A DNA stretch of 64,000 nt from Rhodobiaceae bacterium (GTDB taxonomy: Bacteria > Pseudomonadota > Alphaproteobacteria > RS24): NCBI GenBank assembly GCA_024639515.1, contig JAHEIG010000003.1, forward strand, positions 1-64,000, in the 5' to 3' direction. Under the pieces are notes generated by a model. It ran no database searches, had not been told where the DNA came from, and saw only the letters and a list, made by a program, of their open reading frames with translations. A program made the translations under genes and the position numbers. Shown here one piece after another: positions 1 through 10,268 of the stretch; within the stretch, counting starts at the first letter, position 1; each line of letters starts with the position of its first letter.

Positions 1-793
1 CGTCGCGTTGGTCGGCGCGCCATTTATCATATTGATTAATATTCGGCTGCACGACGATGATCTGTGGTTGGCCTGACACGACTGGCGCGGCTGGCGCCAT
101 TTCCGGCCCCGGCGCGTGCAACACAGACAGTGAATAGACCAAAGCGGCCAACGGCAAAGCCAGCCCGCCCAGCCGCGCCGCGCGGCCTTCACCGAACAGC
201 AAAGCGACACTCACCAAAGCCACCAGACCCAGCCCATGCACGCCGAGCAGCGCCACCGGTTGGGCGAGATACAGCCAACTGGCCCAGCCCATCACCGGTA
301 AGTTCCATGGCAGGCCGGTCAAAATACTGGCGCGGGCATATTCAGCCACAGCCCACAAAACGGCCAGCCACACAAACCCCATGGCGCGTTCGTAGCGCGG
401 GGCTTCATCACCCCTTTGGGTGTCGCCCGCCAGCACCCGCAGACTGGCGCCAAACCCCCAAAAGGCCAGCCCGCCAAACAGCGCCAGACCGGCTGGTAAC
501 AGCGTCACAGCAAATGGCAAAGCCCAGAGAAAGTCTTCGGCCTCGACCAGAAACGCCTCGCCAATCCAATAAAAGCCGACAAAGAATTGCCCAAAGCCAA
601 ACAGCCAGCCGAGCTTAAACAAGCGCGCCGCGTGCCCGCGATGATGCCATGCGAGATAAAATGCCAGCCCGAAGCTCAGATAAAATAGCGGTAGAAATTT
701 AACCGGCGCGTAAGAAAGCGGCAACAAAACACCGGCCAGCAAAATCATCCATTGTGGCCGATGCAGGCAAAAATCGCGCCAGCGCGCCAGCAT
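1..793 (-). CDS. lnt: Apolipoprotein N-acyltransferase, C-terminus truncated by window edge
   Basis: Manual reverse-strand translation from ATG at 793 gives [28 protein letters not shown]...GFYWIGEAFLV...GQPQIIVVQPNINQYDKW, an Lnt-like membrane N-terminus plus VQPNI.Q..KW nitrilase-domain start. Open to position 1. Directly downstream of corC. Confidence 0.88.
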   Translation of the reverse strand, partial: MLARWRDFCLHRPQWMILLAGVLLPLSYAPVKFLPLFYLSFGLAFYLAWHHRGHAARLFKLGWLFGFGQFFVGFYWIGEAFLVEAEDFLWALPFAVTLLPAGLALFGGLAFWGFGASLRVLAGDTQRGDEAPRYERAMGFVWLAVLWAVAEYARASILTGLPWNLPVMGWASWLYLAQPVALLGVHGLGLVALVSVALLFGEGRAARLGGLALPLAALVYSLSVLHAPGPEMAPAAPVVSGQPQIIVVQPNINQYDKWRADQRD

Positions 794-1689
794 CAGCCCG
801 CGTCACCATTGCGCTTAATGTCGATGGTTTTGATGCGGCGCGGGTCGCCGTCGCGGATAACGAATTCGATTTCCGGGCCATTGGCGAATTGATAGCTAAT
901 CATTTCGCCGCGCTCTGGCACGCGCCCGGCAATGGCAAACACCAAACCGCCCAGCGTGTCGATATCCTCAAAGTCTTCGTTCTCAGAAAACGGCAGGCTC
1001 AGCGTCGCTTCTAAATCGGCGATGGTCAGGCGTGCCGGTGCCCGCCAGTGGTCCGGCCCTTCATCGCGCAAAACAATCTCGCCATCTTCTTCGTCATGCT
1101 CGTCTTCGATCTCGCCGACGATTTCTTCAATCAGATCTTCAATCGTCACCAGCCCATCGGTGCCGCCATATTCGTCAATAACCAACGCCATGTGGCGGCG
1201 TGTGGCTTGCATTTTCAGCAACAGGTCAATGGCCGGCATGGAGGGCGGCACAAAAATCACAGGCCGCACCAATTTGGCGATTTCAATTTTTGATAAATCA
1301 GCCTTCTCGGCGCCATTGGTTTTCTGGTGCAAGTCAGACAACACATCTTTCACATGCACCATGCCCAAAGGCTGGTCGAGCGTGTCGCGGTAAATTGGCA
1401 TGCGCGAGTGGCCGCATCCGGCAAAGGTGCCGAGAATATCGCTGGCTTCTTCGTCGGCATCCAGCGCCTCAATATCGGCGCGCGGCACCATCACATCCTC
1501 GACCCGCACATCGCCAAAGCCGAGCAGATTGCGCAGCATGTGCAATTCTTCGTCGGAGAAACTGTCTTCGCCGTCATTATCTTCCAGCACATCTTCGATG
1601 CTCTCGCGCAAGCTGGCTTCAGAGGCACCGAAAAACAGGCGCCTCACACGGCCCCAGATCGACAGGTTTTGTTGGTCAGACAAGCTCAT
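793..1689 (-). CDS. corC: CBS-domain CorC/HlyC family transporter-associated protein
   Basis: ORF has [38 protein letters not shown] and [27 protein letters not shown] motifs typical of the CorC/HlyC family. Confidence 0.9.
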   Translation of the reverse strand: MSLSDQQNLSIWGRVRRLFFGASEASLRESIEDVLEDNDGEDSFSDEELHMLRNLLGFGDVRVEDVMVPRADIEALDADEEASDILGTFAGCGHSRMPIYRDTLDQPLGMVHVKDVLSDLHQKTNGAEKADLSKIEIAKLVRPVIFVPPSMPAIDLLLKMQATRRHMALVIDEYGGTDGLVTIEDLIEEIVGEIEDEHDEEDGEIVLRDEGPDHWRAPARLTIADLEATLSLPFSENEDFEDIDTLGGLVFAIAGRVPERGEMISYQFANGPEIEFVIRDGDPRRIKTIDIKRNGDAG

Positions 1690-2303
1690 GCTCGTTCTCC
1701 GTTTATGGCTCCGTTTAAGTCTCTATTGGCGTCACCCTCATCGCCCGCATCAGCGACATAAGGATTGGCAATCCCGCGAAGGGCCAAAATATCGATTTCG
1801 AGGCGCTCCATCGCATCTGCCGCCGTAGCCTCATCATGGTCATGGCCAATCAAGTGTAAAATACCATGGGTTAATAAATGCTGAGCATGCGCCGCCAAGC
1901 TGATATCGGCTTTCGCCGCTTCATCGTGCATCGTCTCATAGGCCATCACCACATCGCCGAGCAAAACCGGCGGCGGCGGAAAGCCCTCAGCAGTGGCTGG
2001 CTGGTCAAAATCAATGGCAGGAAACGACAGCACATTGGTCGGCTTATCCTTACCGCGATAATCGCGATTGAGAGCGTGAACCGCCGCGTCATTATCCAGC
2101 ACCAAGCTCAGCTCGCAGGCCGGTAAGCCAAGCACTTGCCAGACAAAATGACCATGCGCCAGTATATCGTCACAAAGCGGCTGCCAGCGCGCATCATTGA
2201 CACTGGCCTCAATATCGAGTGGGGAGTCGTCAATCAGCGCCGGACTGTCAGGCTCCGGATCTTCGCTCGCAGCATCGGGCGCGTTATGGATGATCTTGTT
2301 CAT
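1686..2303 (-). CDS. ybeY: Endoribonuclease YbeY
   Basis: HLLTHGILHLIGHDHDE zinc-binding motif and NRDYRGKDKPTNVLSFP; located between phoH and corC. Confidence 0.95.
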   Translation of the reverse strand: MNKIIHNAPDAASEDPEPDSPALIDDSPLDIEASVNDARWQPLCDDILAHGHFVWQVLGLPACELSLVLDNDAAVHALNRDYRGKDKPTNVLSFPAIDFDQPATAEGFPPPPVLLGDVVMAYETMHDEAAKADISLAAHAQHLLTHGILHLIGHDHDEATAADAMERLEIDILALRGIANPYVADAGDEGDANRDLNGAINGERA

Positions 2304-3460
2304 TTGCTTCCGTGTTCTTTTTCAGCTTGGCTTTTCTTGGCCGGTGCTTTGCGCTGCCGTGTTTTTGTTGGCAGTAACTTATCCCTTTTATTATAGGCTT
2401 TCACAATCCGTGTCACCAAATCATGTCGCACGACGTCTTCTTCGCCGAATTGAATAATCTCGACATTCTTAATACTCGGCAGAATCTCCAGCGCATCTTT
2501 CAAGCCCGATTTGGCCCCGAAAGGCAGGTCGATTTGGCTCGGGTCACCGGTCACCACCATGCGCGAATTTTCACCCATACGGGTCAGGAACATTTTCATT
2601 TGCATTGGCGTAGCGTTTTGCGACTCGTCGAGAATAACAAACGCATTGCTCAAAGTACGCCCGCGCATAAACGCCAAGGGCGCGATTTCAATCTCTCCCG
2701 ACTCCAGCGAGCGGGTGACTTGCGGGCCGGGCAGCATGTCATAAAGCGCGTCATAAAGTGGCCGCAGATAGGGGTCGACCTTGTCGCGCATATCGCCCGG
2801 CAGGAAGCCGAGGTTTTCGCCCGCTTCCACGGCAGGGCGCGACAGAATAATCCGGTCGACTTTGCCTTCCACCAACATGGCGGCAGCGGCGGCGACCGCC
2901 AGATAGGTTTTGCCAGTACCGGCAGGCCCGGTGCCGACAACCAATTCGCGGTTGAGCAGGGCGTGAATATAAGCCGCTTGGGTCGGCGAACGCGGTAGTA
3001 CTTCGCGCCGGTGGGTGCGGATGGCTGGCATATCGTCGAGCCGTTTCACTTTGCCCGCACCATTGGATTTGCCGCCTTTGGTGTTACTGCGCTGTGTCTG
3101 TGTATCATCGCCACTGGCCATATTTGATCCTGTTTCCTTATAAGCCTCTCTTTTGGCGCTTAGGCTGAGCCGCAAAGCGCCATCGACATCGCCGCTGCTG
3201 ACTTCGGCGCCGCGCTCAAGGTGGTGATAAAGCGTGTTCAACACGCGCTCGGCGCGGCCACACGCATCGGCCTCGCCAATCACGAAAACCTGATTGCCAC
3301 GATTGGTCAAAGAGACGTCGAGGGTTTCTTCAATCCGCGCCAGATTCTTACCATGCTCGCCATACAGTTCGGGTAACAGACGGTTATTGTCGAATTCGAG
3401 AACCAGCTTGGTGCTGGCATTGTTTTTGGCGACCCCGCCTTTATCGCGTGACACGCTCAA
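2300..3460 (-). CDS. phoH: PhoH family ATPase
   Basis: GPAGTGKTYLAVAAA Walker A, VILDESQNATPMQMKMFLTRMG, KH-like N-terminal domain. Confidence 0.95.
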   Translation of the reverse strand: MSVSRDKGGVAKNNASTKLVLEFDNNRLLPELYGEHGKNLARIEETLDVSLTNRGNQVFVIGEADACGRAERVLNTLYHHLERGAEVSSGDVDGALRLSLSAKREAYKETGSNMASGDDTQTQRSNTKGGKSNGAGKVKRLDDMPAIRTHRREVLPRSPTQAAYIHALLNRELVVGTGPAGTGKTYLAVAAAAAMLVEGKVDRIILSRPAVEAGENLGFLPGDMRDKVDPYLRPLYDALYDMLPGPQVTRSLESGEIEIAPLAFMRGRTLSNAFVILDESQNATPMQMKMFLTRMGENSRMVVTGDPSQIDLPFGAKSGLKDALEILPSIKNVEIIQFGEEDVVRHDLVTRIVKAYNKRDKLLPTKTRQRKAPAKKSQAEKEHGSK

Positions 3461-3606
3461 GTGCGAACCTCTCTATGAGATGTGGCTCGGGCGCGTCGGG
3501 ATATGAATTTTTGTATCATCATATGCTTCAAATTATCGACAAATTTGCAGCAATAGGCAAGCCCTGAGGCATCAAACATGCATTTTGCTGAAGCGGTGGA
3601 AATCAC

Positions 3607-5013
3607 CTAAGCGTCCTCATCGGCCAACTCACCGACCATGCTGAAGCTAAACGCTGTGGTGATTTTGACCGGCAAAACGCGGCCCCGCACGGCAGACATC
3701 ATCGCCTCATCCATCGACACATGAACGGTTTGCAAATACGGGCTACGGCCCGACATCTGGCCGTCTTTCTTGCTCGGCTTTTCAAATAGCACCGGCAAGA
3801 CGCGGCCAATCTGCGCTTCGTTGAACTGGCGCTGGTGTTCGGCCAAACGGGTTTTCAGCCGTTGCAGGCGCGCATCCTTCACCGCTTCGTCGACTTGCTC
3901 AGGGCTATCGGCGGCAGGGGTGCCGGGGCGCGGCGAATATTTGAACGAATAGGCTTGGGCGTATTTGACCTCGTCAATCAACGCCATGGTGGCGTCAAAA
4001 TCCTCATCACTCTCGCCCGGAAAGCCGACGATAAAATCGGACGACAACGCCAAATCAGGGCGCGCTTGACGGAAGCGGCGCACCAGCGCCAGATAATCAG
4101 CCGCCGTATGCTGGCGGTTCATGGCTTGCAAAATTTTATCCGAGCCAGCCTGTATCGGCAGATGCAAATACGGCATCAGCTTCGGGTTGCTGCCATGCGC
4201 GTCAATCAGCGCATCATCCATATCGCGCGGATGACTGGTGGTGAAGCGCAAGCGCTCGACACCGGCAATATCGCCGAGCTGGCGCAATAGCCCATCGAGG
4301 CGCAGGCCGCTTTGGCGGTCTTGCCAAGCATTCACATTCTGCCCCAACAGAGTAATTTCGCAGACCCCTTGCTCAACCAAGGCGCGGGTTTCGGCGACAA
4401 TGTCCTGCGTGTCGCGCGACACTTCTTCGCCGCGCGTATACGGAACGACACAAAATGTGCAGAATTTATCGCAGCCTTCCTGCACCGTCACAAAGGCTGA
4501 CGGGTTGCGGGTAATCGGCTTGCGGGCAACAGACTGCAGCGCCTCGAATTTCTCAGCGGCGGGAAACTCAGTGCGCACCAATCGGGCTTTTTCGCCACGG
4601 GCCCGCAGATCATTCACCTTGTCCAACATATCCGGCAATTGCTGGAAGGTTTGCGGCCCGAAAACCATATCGACAATCGGCGCGCGCGAGATAATCTCCG
4701 CCCCTTCGGCTTGCGCCACACAGCCCGCGACGGCGACAATCATGTCGTCATTTTTCTGTTTCAACGGCTTCACGCGGCCAAGATAAGAATACACTTTCTG
4801 CACCGCTTTTTCGCGAATATGGCAGGTGTTGAGGATCACCATATCGGCGCCCTCAGGGCTTTCCACCTGCTCATAGCCAGCCGTCACCAAGGCTTCGGCC
4901 ATACGCTCGCTGTCATAGACATTCATCTGACAGCCATAGGTCTGGATAAAGCAGCGTTTACTATTGGCTTGCGGCGCCTTTGTTGGCGTTTCTGTTTTGC
5001 TTATTGGGTCCAT
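3607..5013 (-). CDS. miaB: tRNA-2-methylthio-N6-dimethylallyladenosine synthase
   Basis: TYGCQMNVYDSERM, NTCHIREKA, radical-SAM CDKFCTFCVVPYTRG; C-terminal TRAM-like region. Confidence 0.96.
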   Translation of the reverse strand: MDPISKTETPTKAPQANSKRCFIQTYGCQMNVYDSERMAEALVTAGYEQVESPEGADMVILNTCHIREKAVQKVYSYLGRVKPLKQKNDDMIVAVAGCVAQAEGAEIISRAPIVDMVFGPQTFQQLPDMLDKVNDLRARGEKARLVRTEFPAAEKFEALQSVARKPITRNPSAFVTVQEGCDKFCTFCVVPYTRGEEVSRDTQDIVAETRALVEQGVCEITLLGQNVNAWQDRQSGLRLDGLLRQLGDIAGVERLRFTTSHPRDMDDALIDAHGSNPKLMPYLHLPIQAGSDKILQAMNRQHTAADYLALVRRFRQARPDLALSSDFIVGFPGESDEDFDATMALIDEVKYAQAYSFKYSPRPGTPAADSPEQVDEAVKDARLQRLKTRLAEHQRQFNEAQIGRVLPVLFEKPSKKDGQMSGRSPYLQTVHVSMDEAMMSAVRGRVLPVKITTAFSFSMVGELADEDA

Positions 5014-5022
5014 GCCTTGCGT

Positions 5023-5841
5023 TTAGCGGTTTTTTAGCTGCGCGGCAAGACGGCGGCCACGAATTTGGTCGAGGCCTTCTCTGACTTTGGCTTGGCTGGC
5101 CCGGGCCATGGTTTTGCGGTCGCGCATATCGTCGCCGCGCAAGGGGGCGTGAAAAACAATATCAATGACCACGCAAGAGCGCAGCAACATGAATAATAAA
5201 TGCGGCGCCAAAGCCTCATCGCCAACCCAAGCGAAGTTGCCACGCTGGCGCCGCCCCATCACCATATTATGTGACTCACTAAAAGTGACAGTCATCGGCT
5301 GCACTTTAATATCTGACGGGCGGCGTTTCTTGGTTGGGGCAAGCGCGGCGCGCTCAACCGAGGCGAACAAAGAAGATTTGAACGGCAATAAGCGTGTGCC
5401 ATCTGTCGTCGTGCCCTCGGCAAACAACACCAAGCGGTCGCCTGACGCCAAACGGTCGGCCAGTTGATTGCTGGTATGGGCGGTGTGACGCCCAGGGCGG
5501 CGGTCGACAAAAACCGTCCGCTGCAAATTCGCCAACTGGCCGAAAAGCGGCCATGTTTTGACTTCTTTCTTGGCGACGAAAGAAACCGGTATCAGCGAGC
5601 CAATCGACACAATGTCAAACCACGACACATGATTGCTGACCATCAGCGTGCCTTTTTCGGGCAGCCCGCCATGCACCCGCACCTGCACGCCCATGAGTTT
5701 CAAAATCAACCGATGAAAAGTGCGCGGCAGCACATCACGCAAGCGCGGCACGAAGGAAAAAATAAATTGGAATGGCGCCAATGACAGCGTGAGACCAATA
5801 AAAACCAAAATACGCAGAATTACTCTAGGCCACAAAAGCAC
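5023..5841 (-). CDS. 1-acyl-sn-glycerol-3-phosphate acyltransferase family (PlsC)
   Basis: VSNHVSWFDI (HX4D variant) and LVLFAEGTTTDG (FPEGT-like) acyltransferase motifs. Confidence 0.85.
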   Translation of the reverse strand: MLLWPRVILRILVFIGLTLSLAPFQFIFSFVPRLRDVLPRTFHRLILKLMGVQVRVHGGLPEKGTLMVSNHVSWFDIVSIGSLIPVSFVAKKEVKTWPLFGQLANLQRTVFVDRRPGRHTAHTSNQLADRLASGDRLVLFAEGTTTDGTRLLPFKSSLFASVERAALAPTKKRRPSDIKVQPMTVTFSESHNMVMGRRQRGNFAWVGDEALAPHLLFMLLRSCVVIDIVFHAPLRGDDMRDRKTMARASQAKVREGLDQIRGRRLAAQLKNR

Positions 5842-5847
5842 GGATAA

Positions 5848-6333
5848 TTATTCGCCCTCCTTATCGTCCTTGTCTAGCGGTACGGCATATAACTCAAGGC
5901 GATGGTCGACCAGCTTATACCCCAAACTATGGGCAACAGCGGCTTGCAGGCGTTCAATTTCTTCATTGGAAAATTCAATAACCCGACCCGATTGCACATC
6001 AATCAAATGGTCGTGGTGTTCATCTGAGGCAGGCTCATAGCGGGCCCGTCCGTCGCCAAAGTCGTGGCGCTCAAGGATGCCGGCTTCTTCAAACATGCGG
6101 ACGGTGCGATAGACGGTGGCGATTGAAATCGCTTCATCTTGCTCAGCCGCGCGGCGATACACTTCCTCGACATCGGGATGGTCGTCAGCTTTCGACAAAA
6201 CGCGGGCAACCACCCGACGCTGGTCGGTCATGCGCATGCCTGCGGCGACTGCTGCAGCCTCAATATCTGCCGAATTACTGGTCTTACTCGAAGTCATTGA
6301 AGAGATACTATCACAAGTTATTTTATAAATCAC
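5848..6333 (-). CDS. Fur family transcriptional regulator
   Basis: TDQRRVVARVL...HPDVEEVYRRA...ISIATVYRTVRMFEEAGIL...HHDHLIDVQSGRVIEF. Confidence 0.92.
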   Translation of the reverse strand: MIYKITCDSISSMTSSKTSNSADIEAAAVAAGMRMTDQRRVVARVLSKADDHPDVEEVYRRAAEQDEAISIATVYRTVRMFEEAGILERHDFGDGRARYEPASDEHHDHLIDVQSGRVIEFSNEEIERLQAAVAHSLGYKLVDHRLELYAVPLDKDDKEGE

Positions 6334-6757
6334 GCCGCATCAAAATTGCGTCAACACCATCATAATATGCCTCGCGCCGGCCTGTTTCGTCAAACCCCAG
6401 GCGGCGATAAAGTTGGCGCGCGGCGCGATTATCGGCCGCCACTTCCAAATGCCACTGACGGATGCCGCGCTGCCGCAGAAAATCGGCGGCCTGCTCCATC
6501 AGCCGACGCGCCACCCCCTGGCGTTGCATGGGCGGGGTTACGGCCAGCGTTAGAATCTCTGCCTCATCGGCGACGAATTGCAAACACATAAAACCATCTA
6601 TGGCGTCGCTATCATCGCGCGCTGTCGCCGCCAAAGCCAGCCGATGCGGGCTTTGCAGCAGCCGCTCAAAGGCTTGTTGGCCCCAGAATTTATCGAAACA
6701 TTGGCGGTGCACCGCCGCCAGCTTTTGTGCGTCATGGCAGGGCTGCACTTGCGTCAT
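6323..6757 (-). CDS. rimI: Ribosomal-protein-alanine N-acetyltransferase RimI-like GNAT
   Basis: GNAT motif A LTLAVTPPMQRQGVARRLM and LEVAADNRAARQLYRRLGFDETGRR; overlaps tsaB stop. Confidence 0.85.
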   Translation of the reverse strand: MTQVQPCHDAQKLAAVHRQCFDKFWGQQAFERLLQSPHRLALAATARDDSDAIDGFMCLQFVADEAEILTLAVTPPMQRQGVARRLMEQAADFLRQRGIRQWHLEVAADNRAARQLYRRLGFDETGRREAYYDGVDAILMRRDL

Positions 6758-7473
6758 GCGTCGGCGTCCGATTGCCTGCGCAATTGTTTATCGGGGTTGG
6801 GCAGGGTGGCATCGGGCGGGCGCAAGTAAAGCGGCTCGGGATGGCGCGGCTGCGCTGCCCAGTCTTGGTCGCTCAGCGCTTCGGCCACATGCAACACCTG
6901 CACCGCATCGGGATAGTCGGCAATCTCGGCAAGCTGGAAGCGCGCCCCGCCCGCCGCTTGAACATGCGCCGCACCAGAGCCGGCCACAGCCAGCGTTTGA
7001 TCAGGGTGCAAGCCGACCACTTGCGCCAGAGACAGTGCTTGCGGGGCGTCGAGAGCTTGGCCGCTGGCGTCAAAACTTTGCGTGTAATAGGTATCGCGGC
7101 GGGCATCGACGCTGATGATCAGCGGCGTCTCGCCCGCATGAGCCGCCGCCATGGCGTGCAATGTGCCGATTGAACAAACCGGAATATCCAACGCCAAAGC
7201 CAGACCCCGCATCGCCGACAGCCCGACCCGCACGCCGGAAAACGTGCCCGGCCCAACCGTCACGGCGAGGCGCTCAAGGTTCTCGAAAGCGATCTCGGCT
7301 TGGGCGCAGACGCGCGCCATCATCGGCATTAAGGCTTCGGCATGCCCGCGCGTCATTGTTTGGATTTCAGAGAAAACTGTGTCGGCATTGCGTAACGCCA
7401 CTGAGCACGCACCTTGCGTGGTATCACAAGCCAGCAAAATGGGATGGCTAGACAATCTCGCAGGCTTCGTCAA
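6754..7473 (-). CDS. tsaB: tRNA threonylcarbamoyladenosine biosynthesis protein TsaB
   Basis: ILLACDTTQGACSVAL, GPGTFSGVRVGLSAMRGLAL motifs. Confidence 0.93.
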   Translation of the reverse strand: MTKPARLSSHPILLACDTTQGACSVALRNADTVFSEIQTMTRGHAEALMPMMARVCAQAEIAFENLERLAVTVGPGTFSGVRVGLSAMRGLALALDIPVCSIGTLHAMAAAHAGETPLIISVDARRDTYYTQSFDASGQALDAPQALSLAQVVGLHPDQTLAVAGSGAAHVQAAGGARFQLAEIADYPDAVQVLHVAEALSDQDWAAQPRHPEPLYLRPPDATLPNPDKQLRRQSDADA

Positions 7474-8053
7474 AGCTCAGGCGTGGCGAGCGTTCAAACA
7501 CAGCCGCCGCATTGCCATGGCCGATATTGCACAGGAAATTGGTTTTGAACCGGCCATCAGGGAAAAACTCATTATCGACACCAGCCGCATCAAACCCCGA
7601 CATCGGCCCAACATCCAGCCCCAAGGCGCGCGCCGCCATCATCAAATAAGCCCCTTGCAGCGAGCCATTGCGCATGGCGGTTTGCAGCGCGACATCTTCG
7701 TCATGGGCGAACCAGTCGCGGGCTTCCGGATTATGCGGGAACAATTGCGGGATCAAATCATAGAATTTTGTGTCATAGGCGATAATCGCACAGACCGGCG
7801 CAGCCTCTGTTTTCGCCTGATTGCTCTCCATCAAATGCGGCAAGAGGCGCTTTTTACCTTCGTCAGAAGATACAAAAACAAACCGCGCCGGCGAGCAATT
7901 GGCACTGGTCGGGGCCATTTTGGTCAAATCATAAAGCGCTGCGATTTGCTCTGCCGTCACCGGCGAGTCGTGGAAATCATTATGCGAGCGCGCCGTGACA
8001 AAAAGCTGATCGAGCGCAGAGGCGTAAAGTTTGGTCATGGGCCGTCCTTTCAA
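7448..8053 (-). CDS. Nitroreductase-family malonic semialdehyde reductase-like protein (RutE/HadB-type)
   Basis: LTKMAPTSANCSPARFVFV, GAYLMMAARALGLDVGPMSGFD; RutE-like length and layout. Confidence 0.8.
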   Translation of the reverse strand: MKGRPMTKLYASALDQLFVTARSHNDFHDSPVTAEQIAALYDLTKMAPTSANCSPARFVFVSSDEGKKRLLPHLMESNQAKTEAAPVCAIIAYDTKFYDLIPQLFPHNPEARDWFAHDEDVALQTAMRNGSLQGAYLMMAARALGLDVGPMSGFDAAGVDNEFFPDGRFKTNFLCNIGHGNAAAVFERSPRLSFDEACEIV

Positions 8054-8066
8054 ACCGCGCGGCGGT

Positions 8067-8624
8067 TTACATCACCGCGCGCACTTCGGTGACGTCTGGC
8101 ACGAAATGTTTCAGCAGTTTTTCAATGCCGTGCTTCAGCGTCGCGGTGGCACTTGGGCAACCGGCGCAGGCACCGCGCATATGCAGCGAGACTACGCCAT
8201 CGTCAAAGCCGTGAAACACAATATCGCCGCCATCTTGCGCCACAGCCGGGCGCACGCGAGTGTCGAGAATTTGTTTGATGGCGCGCACCACCTCGCTGTC
8301 TTCATCGTCTGCTTCACTGGCCGCAGGGGCGCTGGCATTGGGCATCATCACCGGACGCTGGGCAACGAAATGCTCCATAATCGCGTTCAGCAAGGCTGGT
8401 TTCAAATGTTGCCATTCACCGTCTGATTTGGTGATGGCAATAAAATCGGCACCGAGGAAAACCCCGCCGACATTTTCAATATCAAACAAGGCGGCGGCCA
8501 AAGGTGAGGCCTTCGCCGCCTCAGAATTTGGGAAGTCCACCGGCAGGGCATCGCCCATCACTTCGCGACCCGGCAAAAACTTCAGGGTTGCTGGGTTAGG
8601 TGTGTCTTCGGTCTGAATAAACAT
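8067..8624 (-). CDS. NifU/NfuA-like Fe-S cluster scaffold protein
   Basis: N-terminal FIQTEDTPNPATLKFLPG (Nfu_N) and C-terminal VAQDGGDIVFHG...GACAGCPSATATLKHGIE (CxxC). Confidence 0.94.
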   Translation of the reverse strand: MFIQTEDTPNPATLKFLPGREVMGDALPVDFPNSEAAKASPLAAALFDIENVGGVFLGADFIAITKSDGEWQHLKPALLNAIMEHFVAQRPVMMPNASAPAASEADDEDSEVVRAIKQILDTRVRPAVAQDGGDIVFHGFDDGVVSLHMRGACAGCPSATATLKHGIEKLLKHFVPDVTEVRAVM

Positions 8625-8703
8625 GGGTGTCTCCTTCGCGCCCTGTATGGGTTCAGCAATATAGGGAATATATAAGACGCGGCCTCGATAATTGCCAGCC
8701 CAA

Positions 8704-9180
8704 TCAGGTCAGCATATCGATTTCGTCATCCGATAAACCGCCCGGCACAATAGTTACCGGAATCCGCATCGGGGCGCGGCCTGAGCCGATTGACGAAACC
8801 AGCGGGCCAGGCCCGCTCGGGTCAGAGCCAGCCGCCAAGACCAGCGTCGAGATTGATTTATCTTCGTCGATGATGCGGGTGATTTCCTCGCTCAACACGC
8901 CGTGGCGAATATGCGTCGTTGGCTTTTGCCCGCCGAGCAGCTCGACCATGCCGGAGCACTCATCAAGAATGGTCTCGGCTTCGTCTAGGGCTTCTTCTTT
9001 CATCAGGCTTTCGACGCCGAGCCAATGCTCAAAGCCGCCCGGCTCAATAACCAATAAAAGCGCCACCGACCCGCCCGTGCCATGCGCACGGCGCGCGGCA
9101 AAGCGCAAAGCGGCGTGGACTTCCGGCGTGCCATCGACAACCACAAGAAACTTGCGAACAAGGTGTTTTTCTAAATCCAT
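8704..9180 (-). CDS. Universal stress protein (UspA) family
   Basis: FLVVVDGTPEVHAALRFAARRA and LVLAAGSDPSGPGPLVSSIG...PVTIVPG nucleotide-binding layout. Confidence 0.78.
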   Translation of the reverse strand: MDLEKHLVRKFLVVVDGTPEVHAALRFAARRAHGTGGSVALLLVIEPGGFEHWLGVESLMKEEALDEAETILDECSGMVELLGGQKPTTHIRHGVLSEEITRIIDEDKSISTLVLAAGSDPSGPGPLVSSIGSGRAPMRIPVTIVPGGLSDDEIDMLT

Positions 9181-9221
9181 GGACAGTAGGTTGCCATGTT
9201 TGCCCTATGGCAAACAAGTGC

Positions 9222-10235
9222 CTAATTGCCGAGGAAGCCAACCAATTTGCGCACCTCGCCCATAATCGGCTCGGCAATGGCGCGGGCGCGTTCGGCGCCA
9301 TCGGCCAAAATCGCGTCAATCGTCGCCGGGTCTTCGTTGAGGCGCTTCATCTCGGCACCAATCGGGCCAATTTTCTCAATCGCCAAATCGGCCAAATCGG
9401 TTTTCAAATCAGAGAATTGCTTACCCGCAAAACCAGTCACCACCTCGGCCAATGGCTTGTCGGACAGGGCGGCAAAAATGCCCAGCAAATTCGCCGCTTC
9501 CGGGCGCCCTTCGAGACCCGCCACGGTTTCCGGCAGGGCATCGGGGTCGGTTTTGGCTTTGCGGATTTTCTTGGCAATGTCATCGGCTTGGTCACTCATG
9601 GTGATGCGCGACAAATCAGACGGGTCTGATTTCGACATTTTCTTGCTGCCGTCGCGCAAAGACATGACGCGCGTCGCATCGCCCAAAATCAACGGCTCTG
9701 GCTGCGGGAAGAAATCCGCCGCGTTGAAGTCATTATTAAACTTCTGAGCAATGTCGCGGGCCAGTTCCAGATGTTGCTTCTGATCTTCACCGACCGGCAC
9801 ATGGGTGGCTTTATACAGCAGAATATCAGCCGCCATCAGATTGGGATAAACATACAGCCCAACCGAGGCTTTCTCGCGGTCTTTACCAGCTTTTTCCTTG
9901 AACTGGGTCATCCGGTTGAGCCAGCCCATACGGGCCACGCAATTGAGCACCCACGCCAACTCAGCATGTTGCAGCACTTGCGCCTGATTGAACACAATAT
10001 GGCTTTTCGGGTCGACGCCCGCAGCGATGAAAGCGGCCGCGACTTCGCGCGTATTGGCGGCTAATTCGGCAGGGTCTTGAAACACCGTGATGGCGTGCAT
10101 ATCAACCACGCAATAGAGACATTCATGGGTCTGCTGCAGGCCGACGAAATTACGTATGGCGCCGAGATAGTTTCCCAGATGCAAATTACCGGTTGGCTGA
10201 ACGCCAGATAAAACACGCGGTGTCGGCTGTGTCAT
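9222..10235 (-). CDS. trpS: Tryptophan--tRNA ligase
   Basis: [18 protein letters not shown] (HIGH-like), [26 protein letters not shown] (KMSKS). Confidence 0.97.
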   Translation of the reverse strand: MTQPTPRVLSGVQPTGNLHLGNYLGAIRNFVGLQQTHECLYCVVDMHAITVFQDPAELAANTREVAAAFIAAGVDPKSHIVFNQAQVLQHAELAWVLNCVARMGWLNRMTQFKEKAGKDREKASVGLYVYPNLMAADILLYKATHVPVGEDQKQHLELARDIAQKFNNDFNAADFFPQPEPLILGDATRVMSLRDGSKKMSKSDPSDLSRITMSDQADDIAKKIRKAKTDPDALPETVAGLEGRPEAANLLGIFAALSDKPLAEVVTGFAGKQFSDLKTDLADLAIEKIGPIGAEMKRLNEDPATIDAILADGAERARAIAEPIMGEVRKLVGFLGN

Positions 10236-10268
10236 TTTGTGCTCCTGTTGCCGTTATCTTATGGCCAA

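Noticed and set aside
64-618. 184-aa plus-strand ORF at window start
   Set aside because: Opposite strand encodes a clear Lnt membrane protein; this P/A/R-rich frame is a typical shadow ORF.
7151-8092. 313-aa plus-strand ORF opposite tsaB and the RutE-like gene
   Set aside because: Antisense shadow ORF; sequence is basic and low-complexity with no family signal.
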